Positions 7,700 through 16,312 of a stretch of DNA of 64,000 nucleotides are shown piece after piece (positions within the stretch are counted from its first letter, which is position 1; every line of letters begins with the position of its first letter). This DNA comes from Chitinophaga sp. LS1 (GTDB taxonomy: Bacteria; Bacteroidota; Bacteroidia; Chitinophagales; Chitinophagaceae): positions 3,164,501 to 3,228,500 of the forward strand of contig NZ_CP128362.1 of assembly GCF_034274695.1 (NCBI RefSeq). Reading direction: 5' to 3'. Both the position numbers and the translations under genes were made by a program. The notes under the pieces are model-generated. The model saw only the letters and a list, made by a program, of their open reading frames with translations. It searched no databases and was not told the DNA's origin.

Positions 7700-9419
7700 G
7701 GGTCTGCTGAATAAGTATTAAGATATTGTTAATCAATATTATATGGCTTATTATTTGCTACAGAAGTGCTTATATATTGAGTGATTCATCTCCAAAACCA
7801 TGCAGCAATGATACGTTACACTCCTTCAAAACAGTTAACATTAGACGGATTTTCTACACCCTTCTCGCAGCAATTATCAACTAGCAATCGATGGGTTATA
7901 CTGGCTGCAAAGATTCCGTGGGATAAACTGGCGGAGGTGTATTATAAAAAGATGCGGGCAGATTTTGGAGCTCCAACATTGAGTGCCAGGATGGTGATTG
8001 GTGCGGTGATCATCAAACATATACTGAACATAGATGATCGGGAGGTAGTAGAGCAAATCACGGAAAATATATATCTGCAATATTTTGTAGGCTTAAGCAG
8101 TTTTCAACAGGAGGCTCCCTTTGATGCATCGTTGATGGTAAGTATTAGAAAACGGTTAGGCATAGAAGTTATGTCCAGATTGAATGAGATTATTTTGCAG
8201 GAAGCGGGATTAACTAAAGTGAATGAAGAGAAGGTAGCGAATACCGAAGGAAATAGTGATCAGGATGAGAATGGAGGGGATAGAAATAACGATTGCTCGC
8301 AGGATCATATGAACAGTGTAAAAGAAAAGCCACCTGAAGCGCTATCAGGAACAGTGATGTTAGATGCGACTGTGTCAGAGCAACAGATCGAATATCCAAC
8401 AGATATCAAATTACTGAATGAAGGACGCCGTCAATTGGAAGGGATGATAGAGCGGGGATGTCAGGCGGCGGAACTGGTAATGCCGCGGATGTATAGGAAG
8501 ATAGCCAGGAAGCAATATCTGAATATTGCCAAAAAGAAAAACAAGAGCAAAAGAGATATACGCAGAGGTATCCGGCAGCAACTACAATATGTTAAGCGTG
8601 ATTTAAAGTATATCAATTGGCTGATAGAATCAGATGCTACTTTTAAGGAGACGTTGAAAATGAAGGACTGGACCTTAATACAAGTGATTCAGGAAATGTA
8701 TCGTCAGCAGGCAGAGATGTATAAGAAAAGAGAACAAAAAATGTCGGATAGGATTGTAAGTATCTATCAACCGCATGTACGTCCAATGCCTAGAGGTAAA
8801 GACCGTGTATCAACAGAGTTTGGGAGCAAGCAACTGGTGATGTTGAAAGATGGTTACACACATATAGAAAAGCTGAGTTGGGACAATTACAATGAAGGTG
8901 GATTGCTGATAGCCAGCCTGGAAACATATAAACGCTTGTTTGGTTGCTATCCTGAGCGTGTATTGGCAGATCAGTTGTTCGGCACACGTGAAAACAGACG
9001 ATTCATGAAGGAAAAAGGGATCCGTTATGTTGGCAAGCCATTGGGTCGACCATCACCGGAGAGTAAGCAGCAAAAGCGATTATTACAAAAGGAGATGCCA
9101 GAACGAAATGCGATTGAAGGGAAGTTTGGACAAGGAAAAAATGCATATGGCCTGGGTAAGATCAAGGCCCGTCTAAAGGATACGGCTGAGAGTTGGGTGA
9201 TGTCTATATACTTTGTCATGAATCTGCTTAAACTGGCAGCTGGTTCTTTGTTGTCAGCACTCCAAATCTATTACTGGCTGGTAACAGAGGGCTATTTGAC
9301 CATAATGGTAAATAGCCCCGATGCACAATTTATACCCCGATATATGAGACGTCAGAAAGGGGAAATAGCCAGGTGTTAAAATGAAATATAATTGATCGGA
9401 TAACTTATTCAGCAGACCC
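7700..9419 (+). mobile_element. IS5-type insertion sequence with 6-bp target duplication
   Basis: The element is about 1.72 kb with perfect 17-bp inverted ends (GGGTCTGCTGAATAAGT at 7700-7716 and its complement ending at 9419). It is flanked on both sides by TAATTA (7694-7699 and 9420-9425). Because TAATTA is itself palindromic, the exact boundary between repeat and duplication is ambiguous by a few bases. It carries one transposase gene and has inserted into the last codons of a toxin gene. Confidence 0.85.
7808..9379 (+). CDS. IS5-type transposase (DUF772 / DDE_Tnp_1)
   Basis: The frame is open from 7781, but the ATG at 7808 (MIRYTPSKQLTL) gives the usual N-terminus; the product is about 523 residues. 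An N-terminal DUF772-like domain (PTLSARMVIGAVIIKHIL, EVVEQITENIYLQYFVG) is followed by a variable acidic stretch (about residues 140-180). The DDE-type core follows, with candidate catalytic Asp in LDATVSEQQIEYPTD and RVLADQLFGT and Glu in the RNAIEGKFGQGK segment. The C-terminal AESWVMSIYFVMNLLKL helix is typical. No stops or frameshifts are seen, and with intact ends the element looks recently active. Confidence 0.85.
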   Translation: MIRYTPSKQLTLDGFSTPFSQQLSTSNRWVILAAKIPWDKLAEVYYKKMRADFGAPTLSARMVIGAVIIKHILNIDDREVVEQITENIYLQYFVGLSSFQQEAPFDASLMVSIRKRLGIEVMSRLNEIILQEAGLTKVNEEKVANTEGNSDQDENGGDRNNDCSQDHMNSVKEKPPEALSGTVMLDATVSEQQIEYPTDIKLLNEGRRQLEGMIERGCQAAELVMPRMYRKIARKQYLNIAKKKNKSKRDIRRGIRQQLQYVKRDLKYINWLIESDATFKETLKMKDWTLIQVIQEMYRQQAEMYKKREQKMSDRIVSIYQPHVRPMPRGKDRVSTEFGSKQLVMLKDGYTHIEKLSWDNYNEGGLLIASLETYKRLFGCYPERVLADQLFGTRENRRFMKEKGIRYVGKPLGRPSPESKQQKRLLQKEMPERNAIEGKFGQGKNAYGLGKIKARLKDTAESWVMSIYFVMNLLKLAAGSLLSALQIYYWLVTEGYLTIMVNSPDAQFIPRYMRRQKGEIARC

Positions 9420-9754
9420 TAATTACCTTCAGCCAATTTACTAATGTCACTAAATAATGAAAATATTGAATGGTCTGAGCTATCATTTTTATTTACAGAA
9501 ACTTGTTCAGCTCCGTCCTCGGTTCCATTGGCAAGCCACCCCATACCAATAATATTCCAACCATTCTTATGTTTAAATTGCTGTGTTTTAACATCAGGAT
9601 TTGCATGAAAATCTTCAGCTTGATAAGGGTCAAAGTCTGCCGCTAAAGTGATTTTAATCTGTCTTTGTATTTCAATCGGCAACATAGAGATATACCGTTG
9701 CAACCCAGCAATAAGACCATTTCCGTAAGCCCCTCCCATACTATTTGTAATAAC
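9420..9754 (-). pseudogene. Alpha/beta-hydrolase-like toxin C-terminus, IS-interrupted
   Basis: The frame reads RNVITNSMGGAYGNGLIAG at its start. NSMGG resembles the nucleophile elbow (xSxGG) of alpha/beta hydrolases, and later DFDPYQ and DHSIFS could supply the acid and histidine, so a lipase- or esterase-like effector is a reasonable guess (inference from motifs only). The gene lost its last 13 codons to the IS5-type element. At its 5' side, near 9755, it is joined out of frame to an RHS YD-repeat segment, so it has neither a start nor a secretion module now. Two membrane-protein genes follow beyond the IS. Confidence 0.6.
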
Positions 9755-10080
9755 ATTACGCCTATTTTCCTTTGCTGCAATTGCCCCAGCTCATTATAGT
9801 TGTTCTTTGCGATCTTTTCCTCGAGGTTGGAGCTGTCATTCAGCCGCTTGACGAGTGAAATCAGGTGGACCAGCTGCATCATAACCCATTTTGGTCAGTA
9901 AGGTTGTCTGAGGCGTAACAGTGCTGGAAGGGTTAGTATGCGTAAGGTAGGTACTTAACATTTTACCATAGTAGTTATATAGAAGGTTGGTCACATCTTT
10001 TCTATGAGCCATTGGTCGGTGACTAATATGCGAACCTTTGTTCCTGTGATGAGAATGACGACACGCTTACTGGAAGAGCG
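9755..10080 (-). pseudogene. RHS YD-repeat fragment (copy C)
   Basis: This segment aligns with 14535-14905 of the intact RHS gene (protein ISLVKRLNDSSNLEEKIAKN and surroundings). It differs by point changes, a one-base insertion near 9869 and a deletion of about 75 bp near 9997-10000. It covers only the middle of the repeat region, then jumps to the hydrolase-like toxin, so the entire RHS core between them is deleted. It is non-functional on its own. Confidence 0.75.
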
Positions 10081-10164
10081 CGACAGAAGATTCAGGTATC
10101 CTTTCACGATCCTTATCGATCCTTCTGAAAATCCAAACCAATTGATCGATTCTTTTTTACCTAA

Positions 10165-10893
10165 TTACCACCTCCATTTCTTCCATTCGTCATCTGCACT
10201 TTCTCTATACAAACCTTTTTCTAATGGTACATCAAACGCTGCTATTAATGATGGATCAATTCCAAGCATAGTCCCTATCGATACAACTCTTATTTGATCC
10301 TTTGGCATTTCATTCCCATCACCGTGGTACATCTCCCAATAGTCATCCTCCCATCTTGTGACTTCAGTGATAGCTTTCCCTTTTAAGGCATCAAGATCAG
10401 TACCGACAGTTGATTCCTTCGACACATTATATTTCCACTCCTTTGCCATCCATTGCCAGACTGGTTCATTGTTTACATTAAATGGTACAGACATTTTAGG
10501 AATGTCCAATGTAAAATGATTTTGATCTGGAACTATTCCCAATGCTACGACAGTTTCTTTTTTTAAGATATCATAAACTCCAAGTAGGAATAATTTACTC
10601 CATGACTCATCTACAAGTGAGAGGGAAAATACGCCTAGTTCCCCAAGATTTATGGACTGAGGAATTTTATTATCCGTCTCAATTATTTTATCTGCTATAC
10701 TTGTAATTATTGTCTCTTTTTCTGCTCTGTTATAAAATGCACCACCAGCAATTACTAACTCAAAATTGAAAGTTTGGGAAAGGCCAATGGTGTATGCAAA
10801 ACTTGGTGAAATATCAGCAATTACATACGTTACATGATATCCAAATTTTTGGATATTGGATTTAATTTCTTCTATATACTTTTCTTTTTCCAT
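10165..10893 (-). CDS. DUF4262-like protein, predicted immunity protein
   Basis: This 242-residue cytosolic protein has an N-terminal half (about residues 5-150) fitting DUF4262: FGYHVTYVIADISPSFAYTI followed by GLSQTFNFELVIAGG and a long helix. The C-terminal part is acidic, with several Trp residues (WEDDYWEMYHGDGNE). DUF4262 proteins are frequent neighbours of polymorphic toxins. The start codon overlaps the stop of the upstream HNH remnant (TAATG), so the two were translationally coupled as a toxin-immunity pair. The frame is intact although the toxin carries an internal stop. Confidence 0.7.
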   Translation of the reverse strand: MEKEKYIEEIKSNIQKFGYHVTYVIADISPSFAYTIGLSQTFNFELVIAGGAFYNRAEKETIITSIADKIIETDNKIPQSINLGELGVFSLSLVDESWSKLFLLGVYDILKKETVVALGIVPDQNHFTLDIPKMSVPFNVNNEPVWQWMAKEWKYNVSKESTVGTDLDALKGKAITEVTRWEDDYWEMYHGDGNEMPKDQIRVVSIGTMLGIDPSLIAAFDVPLEKGLYRESADDEWKKWRW

Positions 10894-11370
10894 TATTGAT
10901 GTAGTTCAGTATGACAAGTTTTACAAACACCTTTTACATTTTCCTTTGTTGATGGACCGCCATCCGCATGCCTTTTAACGTGATGGAATTGCATATCCTT
11001 TCTGGGCGTTTCTGTTTCACATTGTGCGCACTTTTCATTCTGTTCAACGTGAATTTCATCTTTTTATTTTTCCGTAACATTTCTCCTTCTATCTCTGTTA
11101 GCAGGATCAACAGTTCCTTTCCCTGTTGGAGGTTTTTTGATATTTGGAGTTTTTTCACTTTCTACAATCTTTACTGGATTGCTTAATAAATTCTTTAATC
11201 CAAATGCAATAGTAGTAGTAGTACCATGAATAGCTACCGGTACAGCAACTGCGGTCGCGCTGCCTAAAGATAATACTTCTCCACCTCCTGCCGAAATATC
11301 CTCAAGCGCACCGGTATAGATGGAAATGGCATCTCCTACTTTCTGTCCAATTTGATATGCTATTATCCAC
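10891..11370 (-). pseudogene. RHS pretoxin plus HNH nuclease remnant (copy D), with one internal stop
   Basis: Starting near 11370 without an initiator, the minus strand reads IAYQIGQKVGDAISIYTGAL and VPVAIHGTTTTIAFGLKNLL, closely similar to the pretoxin region of fragment B. It then reads KKPPTGKGTVDPANRDRRR, an in-frame TAA, and an HNH-type end: CAQCETETP, FHHVKRHADGG and CKTCHTELHQ with stop at 10891-10893. Zinc-ligand cysteines and the HH catalytic region are present. The single stop and the absent RHS core make it a silent cassette. It ends in TAATG, overlapping the DUF4262 start. Confidence 0.7.
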
Positions 11371-11400
11371 TAAAATGGGTCTATTTTAATACGTTTCAGT

Positions 11401-11736
11401 ATGACTATTGGTGAACATATAATGCTCTTGCGTAAGCAGAAATCCTTATCCCAGGCCGATCTCGGCAAACAGATCGGTACCTCCGGTGATATCATCGGCA
11501 GATATGAGAGGGATATCATGACCCCATCCATTGATGTAATTATTAAAATTGCAGATGTGCTGGCCGTTTCGATTGATTACCTCGTAGGTAAAACTAACCT
11601 AGTCCTAGATAAGGCTACGTTAAAGCAGTTGGAAGATATTAATACACTCCCTGAAGCGGCCAGGGGATATATCCTCAACCATATTGATATGATGATTCGG
11701 GACTTTAAAAATAAAACAGCTTATAATCATAAATGA
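11401..11736 (+). CDS. XRE-family transcriptional regulator (XRE-2)
   Basis: This 111-residue protein has an HTH_3 domain at about residues 6-61 (SLSQADLGKQIGTSGDIIGR, then YERDIMTPS) and the same C-terminal dimerisation-type helices as XRE-1 (LDKATLKQLEDINTLPE). As with XRE-1, it starts about 30 bp from the point where an RHS remnant on the opposite strand breaks off. It is followed by a strong hairpin terminator shared with the convergent DUF1493 gene. Its regulon is unknown. Confidence 0.85.
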   Translation: MTIGEHIMLLRKQKSLSQADLGKQIGTSGDIIGRYERDIMTPSIDVIIKIADVLAVSIDYLVGKTNLVLDKATLKQLEDINTLPEAARGYILNHIDMMIRDFKNKTAYNHK

Positions 11737-11764
11737 AAAAGCCGCAGGCAACTGCGGCTTTTTT
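11736..11764. terminator. Bidirectional intrinsic terminator
   Basis: A-run, GCCGCAG, loop GCAA, CTGCGGC and T-run. It lies between XRE-2 (plus) and the DUF1493 gene (minus, ends 11775) and serves both. The stem sequence resembles that at 22431-22456 after the third XRE gene. Confidence 0.85.
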
Positions 11765-11774
11765 GTAATCAATA

Positions 11775-12134
11775 TCATAAAAGGACTCCTGACTCTATTG
11801 CCTTCTGTAAATCTTGGACTTTTAGCTTAGGCATATATAAAAAGCTAGCGACCCGTTTGACCCATTCATTCTTATATCCAAAAATACCCCTGATAATACC
11901 GACTAACACAGAACTCGTTGGATATCCATATTTCTCCCAGCTAAAATTCGAATAATCAATTTTAAATCTATTCACAAATTCCGTTATGAACAAATCCATA
12001 TCATCATCAAATATATTAAGGTCTAAATCTAGACTGGTATTTATATTTATATTATCTAAATCAATTCTTTTAATCTTATTCTCTTTGCAAAAATCAATAA
12101 TAAAATCCTTTAACGCTGGTTTGATTTGTTCCAT
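11775..12134 (-). CDS. DUF1493-like protein, predicted immunity protein of the intact RHS
   Basis: This 119-residue acidic cytosolic protein matches the acyl-carrier-like DUF1493 family in its pattern DDDMDLFITEFVNRFKIDYS and NFSWEKYGYP. The carrier Ser motif of true acyl carriers is not evident. It begins 4 bp after the stop of the intact RHS gene on the same strand, so it is most simply the cognate immunity gene of that toxin. DUF1493 members have been noted among polymorphic-toxin neighbours; the pairing here is inference. Confidence 0.65.
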   Translation of the reverse strand: MEQIKPALKDFIIDFCKENKIKRIDLDNININTSLDLDLNIFDDDMDLFITEFVNRFKIDYSNFSWEKYGYPTSSVLVGIIRGIFGYKNEWVKRVASFLYMPKLKVQDLQKAIESGVLL

Positions 12135-12138
12135 ATTT

Positions 12139-15100
12139 TTATTTATTAGGCTCTCCTAAGTTTATTAACCAAGGTTCTATTCTCTTATATAGCCAGAACA
12201 TGGGACTTAAAGTTACATCATCATAATGTTCTTGAACTTGATCAAATGATTGCTTCCCTTGAATTATATCGTTGTAGTAATAACCATTATCTACAGCAAG
12301 CGAAGTAAATGCTGCCACAGCAGAAACATCTCCTATAATTCTACCACCATGCTGCCAACCTAGTCTCCTCATTTGAATGGATAAAACACTCGTATATTTA
12401 TTTGCCCCTTTCATAGCTATACTACGACCATATTTCCCTACAAACCATTGTGGCAATTTACTTAAGGTAGCCTTAGGTATGTTAATATTCAATAAGTAAG
12501 CAGGTACACTAATATGATTAGTCATCGTATTAATAGTTCCAAAATTATAAAACGGGTATGCCATTGAATTTGCATTTGTCGTACTCCCAGTTGCTTGGTT
12601 TGTATTTGCACTTTGTGCTGTTACTGTAACCGGCTTTAATGGAATTACCCAATTAATCGGAGCAATCGGAGTAGCAGGTACTGTTGAATCTCCATTAATA
12701 TCAATGTATAAAATAGGATTGTTATTCGCATAGTGATAGGGTGAAAAATCTGGAACAGAATCAGTAAACCTATCAATTCTATTGAATCTTCCTATCTGCT
12801 GATCATACATTCTTGCTCCATAATCATACCACCCTAACCCACTCCCATCTCCAAATTCCTTTGACTGAAGTTCTTTACTATTATACTTCAACCTATTCTC
12901 CGAATAGTTCACACCCTTCAAGGCATTCGAACTAATCCCTGCCATTGTCAACCCCCATGGATAATAATGCGTCTCCTCCAATAACGGCCCTCTGTTATGG
13001 ACTACCACCAGATTATCAAAATACACATTCTCCCCACTTTCATTACTCGTATAAATATAAACAAATCCTGTTTTTTTAATAACGAACTTCTCTACCGTCA
13101 ATGTTTGCAATTCATCAGGATTTCCCTGTACCTGTTTCACACCACTATTATCATCTACCATGTTGAACAGGTCGTCAAAAAGTACATAGGTGAGATACGC
13201 CTTTGGTTTAGTAGCAAGGTTCTCATCCGCATCCTTGCTGATCAACTCTTCGTACTCACTGGACGTATATGCTGACGAAATAGCGGAATTTGTACCCGCA
13301 GCCGCATGTGTACCATCAGAGATAGTGGAAGAACTGAATGCCTGTATGAGTGCGGCTAGCATACTGCTTGTGGTAGTACTGGAGGTGCTTGCTGCTGTGC
13401 TTTTGTAAAATGCTTTGACCCCCAGCTGCAGGGTATCCCCCGCCATGACCCGTAATACAATGGAAGGTCCTATTTTTTCACCACTTTCTGCATTCAGCCT
13501 GGCTACATATGCATTTGGATTGGTAGTTTCATCCGTTGGATAGCCAGCAGGAAGCGCCGTGCGGGTATTGTCTATGTTACTGAATAAAGCATTTTCAGTC
13601 GCACTGCTGGCAGTCTCCATGGTAGCAGCGTATACGCTGGTGTCTGCATTATCTCCCAATACTACCCGGACATTGCCCAGGTGATCTTTTTCAAAATAAT
13701 CCCAATGATAAACGAGGGCTTTGCCGGAATCGTATTCCGGGCGAATACGGCCTTCTTCGTGAATAATATATCGTAAGGTGTCCCGTTCATACACTAATCC
13801 TTCTATGTAATCAGTCACAGTGGTTTTGACAGGAGACGAGGTACTGTCCACCACGGTTTTTTTCAGTTTCCTGCCATCTGCTGTATATAAATAATTAATT
13901 GTACCCTTGCCGCTGACCAGAATTTTTTCGGGAAGATTCAGCAGGTTATAACTGATAGAAGTGATTTGCTTATTCTGATCGGATATTAAATTGCCATTAC
14001 CGTTGTATGTATAGTCATTGCCTGTGTTTGTACCATCATTAAAATCACCTAGTTTGGCGGTGCTTGTATTACTGGCATCTGTCACAGTCAATAGCTTATT
14101 ACTATTGGCCTGGTAGGTATATGTCAGGTTATCCACATTACTGTTGGTAGTACCTATTAACCCCTGTTGTTTCATTGAGCTAATGTTACCATTTGCATCA
14201 TAAGCGAGGTTGCTTACTGTAAAGTCAGCTTTGTCTGATGTCCATGCTGCTCCAGTATTGTTTTGCTGGTTAAAGACAGCCTTTTTTAGGCGGTTGGCGC
14301 CATCATAACCAAACCCGTATGCCCTTGGTATGCCGTTGGACCTGGTTTTCCATTTGATGCCTGCAATGTTGCCATTGTATTGGCTGCTATCAAAGCCATT
14401 ATCATAACTGATTTCTTCACCGAACCAGTTGTCTGTGCCGGTGGAATTGACGAATGCTTTGTTGATACCCGCTAACCAGCCTTTTATATTATAAGTATAG
14501 GTGAGGGTATCTAACTGCCCACTGGCAGCTACGCCTATTTTCTTTTGTAGCAATTGTCCCAGCTCATTATAGGTGTTCTCTGCGATCTTTTCCTCGAGGT
14601 TGGTGCTGTCATTCAGCCGCTTGACGAGTGAAATCAGGTGACCAGCTGCATCATAACCCATTTTGGTCAGTAAGGTTGTCTGAGGCGTAACAGTGCTGGA
14701 AGGATTGGTATGCGTAAGGTAGGTGCTTAACACCTTGCCATTGTAGTCATATAGAAGGCTGGTCACATTTTTTCCACCTGTATGATTATCTGCAATTGTC
14801 TGGATAGTCAGGGCATCATCGTCGAAGTAGTTTGTGGTGGTGAGCCATTGGTCTGTGCCTAATATGCGAACCTTTGTTCCTGTGGTGAGAGTTGCGACAC
14901 GCGTACTGGAAGAAGTATTGGCCTGGCTATAAGGATTGTCGCCTGCTTCCGGTTTTGAAAGACCTGTGTTCACAAGGCTATGTACACCAGTATAGTTATA
15001 ATTATCATAGTAAGTGTAAGACAATGGTGAAAGTGCACCCGCGCTGATGTCCGGCAGGGGATTATAGACCGGAGAGGTATCGCTGGTAGAAGTATTCAGC

Positions 15101-16308
15101 GTGCATTGCAGGGCTTCTCTGCTGCTGGTAACCGTGTAAAGCGCCGTTTCATAGGGGCGGTTCAATCCATCGTAGAAGGTAGTCAGCCACTCGGGAGAAG
15201 ACTGGCCTCTTTGTAATGAATCCTGTGTAAATACGACTCTGTTTCGGCTATCATAAGCCATTAAAACAGCTCCTGCTCCGGGGATTTTTTTCGAAATCAT
15301 GCGGCCACGTGCATCATATTGATACTGGAAGCAAAGTTCATCGGCGACGGTTGAAGTGATCTTCCAGTCAGACATGATATTTTGTACTGCCAGTGGCGGT
15401 ATTACAAAACGAAGACTACCCAGATCGTCATACACATAGTAGGTGCATAACCATCCATCATGGGCTTTACCAGGACTATCGGCCAATTGTACTTTTTTGA
15501 GAATGAGTTTGCCGTCTTTGTCCTTGTATTCTATCACCTGGAGCCCTGCTTCATCGATTAAAATGTTTTTATTGAGCTGCCCGGTACTGTAAATGCCGGC
15601 AGTATCGGGAAGAGTTGCGGAACCGGAACCATAAGTAGCAGTGGTGGAACAGTTCTTTTTACTAATTGCAATTTTCCAGATCAGCACAGCATCGTCGCTG
15701 GTATTGTAATAGTACTGCATTTCTACCGGATGATTTCCGCCCGTTTGTGCCCAACTATCACCGGGGTCCCATTTCTTTAATACCCGGTTTAGTGGAGAGG
15801 CTTCATACTCAGTCTGGCTATAGTACACATGTTCATTTGCGATGCCGGGGTTGAGTGCAGTATTTTGATAAAAAGATGCTTGTGCTGCAAATGGATCTGA
15901 TTTTATTTTCCCATTATGGGCACTATCCTGTTGATGTATATAGGGCAGGTATTGATATTGTTGCCTGCCAAGAGAATCGTATGTATAGGCGGTAACCATA
16001 TCATTGCCGTTAGGACTGATCCTTCTCTCTACAGTTTGTAAGGGACGTCCCAATCCGTCCAGGTATTGTGTCGTCAGTTTTACCGCTGCAGCAGTATGGC
16101 TGGTATCTAATACGGCATCAGCATCTGCTGTGATCATAGCCGGTGTCCAGATGTATAAGGAGCTGTAAGCAGTAGTTGTATAAGCGGAAGGTCGTATAAC
16201 GGGAGTAGCAGCAGTATGTTGGGTGGTAACAGGCACCTGTGCGCTGCCGGGATGGAATATTCCCAGCAGGCAGCAAAATATGATATATATAGATAGATGT
16301 TTGTTCAT
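12139..16308 (-). CDS. Intact RHS/YD-repeat secreted protein with variable C-terminal domain
   Basis: At 1389 residues this is the only complete RHS gene in the window. It has a signal peptide (about 1-24, ending PGSAQ), a DUF6443-type N-terminal region (about 40-170, with LDGLGRPLQTVERR) and degenerate YD repeats to about 1130. The RHS-core signature (WYDYGARMYDQQIGRF) lies near 1170-1190, followed by DINGDS and a unique tail of about 181 residues. The tail contains GANKYTSVLSIQMRRLGWQH and a helical end; I cannot assign a toxin activity. The shell-forming repeats normally encapsulate the tail. It follows the DUF5977 protein gene by 4 bp and precedes DUF1493 by 4 bp, forming a three-gene operon. 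Its core is the near-identical homologue of fragments A-C. Confidence 0.85.
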   Translation of the reverse strand: MNKHLSIYIIFCCLLGIFHPGSAQVPVTTQHTAATPVIRPSAYTTTAYSSLYIWTPAMITADADAVLDTSHTAAAVKLTTQYLDGLGRPLQTVERRISPNGNDMVTAYTYDSLGRQQYQYLPYIHQQDSAHNGKIKSDPFAAQASFYQNTALNPGIANEHVYYSQTEYEASPLNRVLKKWDPGDSWAQTGGNHPVEMQYYYNTSDDAVLIWKIAISKKNCSTTATYGSGSATLPDTAGIYSTGQLNKNILIDEAGLQVIEYKDKDGKLILKKVQLADSPGKAHDGWLCTYYVYDDLGSLRFVIPPLAVQNIMSDWKITSTVADELCFQYQYDARGRMISKKIPGAGAVLMAYDSRNRVVFTQDSLQRGQSSPEWLTTFYDGLNRPYETALYTVTSSREALQCTLNTSTSDTSPVYNPLPDISAGALSPLSYTYYDNYNYTGVHSLVNTGLSKPEAGDNPYSQANTSSSTRVATLTTGTKVRILGTDQWLTTTNYFDDDALTIQTIADNHTGGKNVTSLLYDYNGKVLSTYLTHTNPSSTVTPQTTLLTKMGYDAAGHLISLVKRLNDSTNLEEKIAENTYNELGQLLQKKIGVAASGQLDTLTYTYNIKGWLAGINKAFVNSTGTDNWFGEEISYDNGFDSSQYNGNIAGIKWKTRSNGIPRAYGFGYDGANRLKKAVFNQQNNTGAAWTSDKADFTVSNLAYDANGNISSMKQQGLIGTTNSNVDNLTYTYQANSNKLLTVTDASNTSTAKLGDFNDGTNTGNDYTYNGNGNLISDQNKQITSISYNLLNLPEKILVSGKGTINYLYTADGRKLKKTVVDSTSSPVKTTVTDYIEGLVYERDTLRYIIHEEGRIRPEYDSGKALVYHWDYFEKDHLGNVRVVLGDNADTSVYAATMETASSATENALFSNIDNTRTALPAGYPTDETTNPNAYVARLNAESGEKIGPSIVLRVMAGDTLQLGVKAFYKSTAASTSSTTTSSMLAALIQAFSSSTISDGTHAAAGTNSAISSAYTSSEYEELISKDADENLATKPKAYLTYVLFDDLFNMVDDNSGVKQVQGNPDELQTLTVEKFVIKKTGFVYIYTSNESGENVYFDNLVVVHNRGPLLEETHYYPWGLTMAGISSNALKGVNYSENRLKYNSKELQSKEFGDGSGLGWYDYGARMYDQQIGRFNRIDRFTDSVPDFSPYHYANNNPILYIDINGDSTVPATPIAPINWVIPLKPVTVTAQSANTNQATGSTTNANSMAYPFYNFGTINTMTNHISVPAYLLNINIPKATLSKLPQWFVGKYGRSIAMKGANKYTSVLSIQMRRLGWQHGGRIIGDVSAVAAFTSLAVDNGYYYNDIIQGKQSFDQVQEHYDDVTLSPMFWLYKRIEPWLINLGEPNK
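12956..14137 (-). repeat. Near-identical RHS-core repeat, unit 2
   Basis: This is the same block as 2540-3716, within the intact RHS gene. Homology ends near the GLTMAGISSNALKG codons at the toxin side and at VDNLTYTY on the other side, so the unique toxin tails lie just outside the repeats. Confidence 0.85.
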
Positions 16309-16312
16309 GGGT

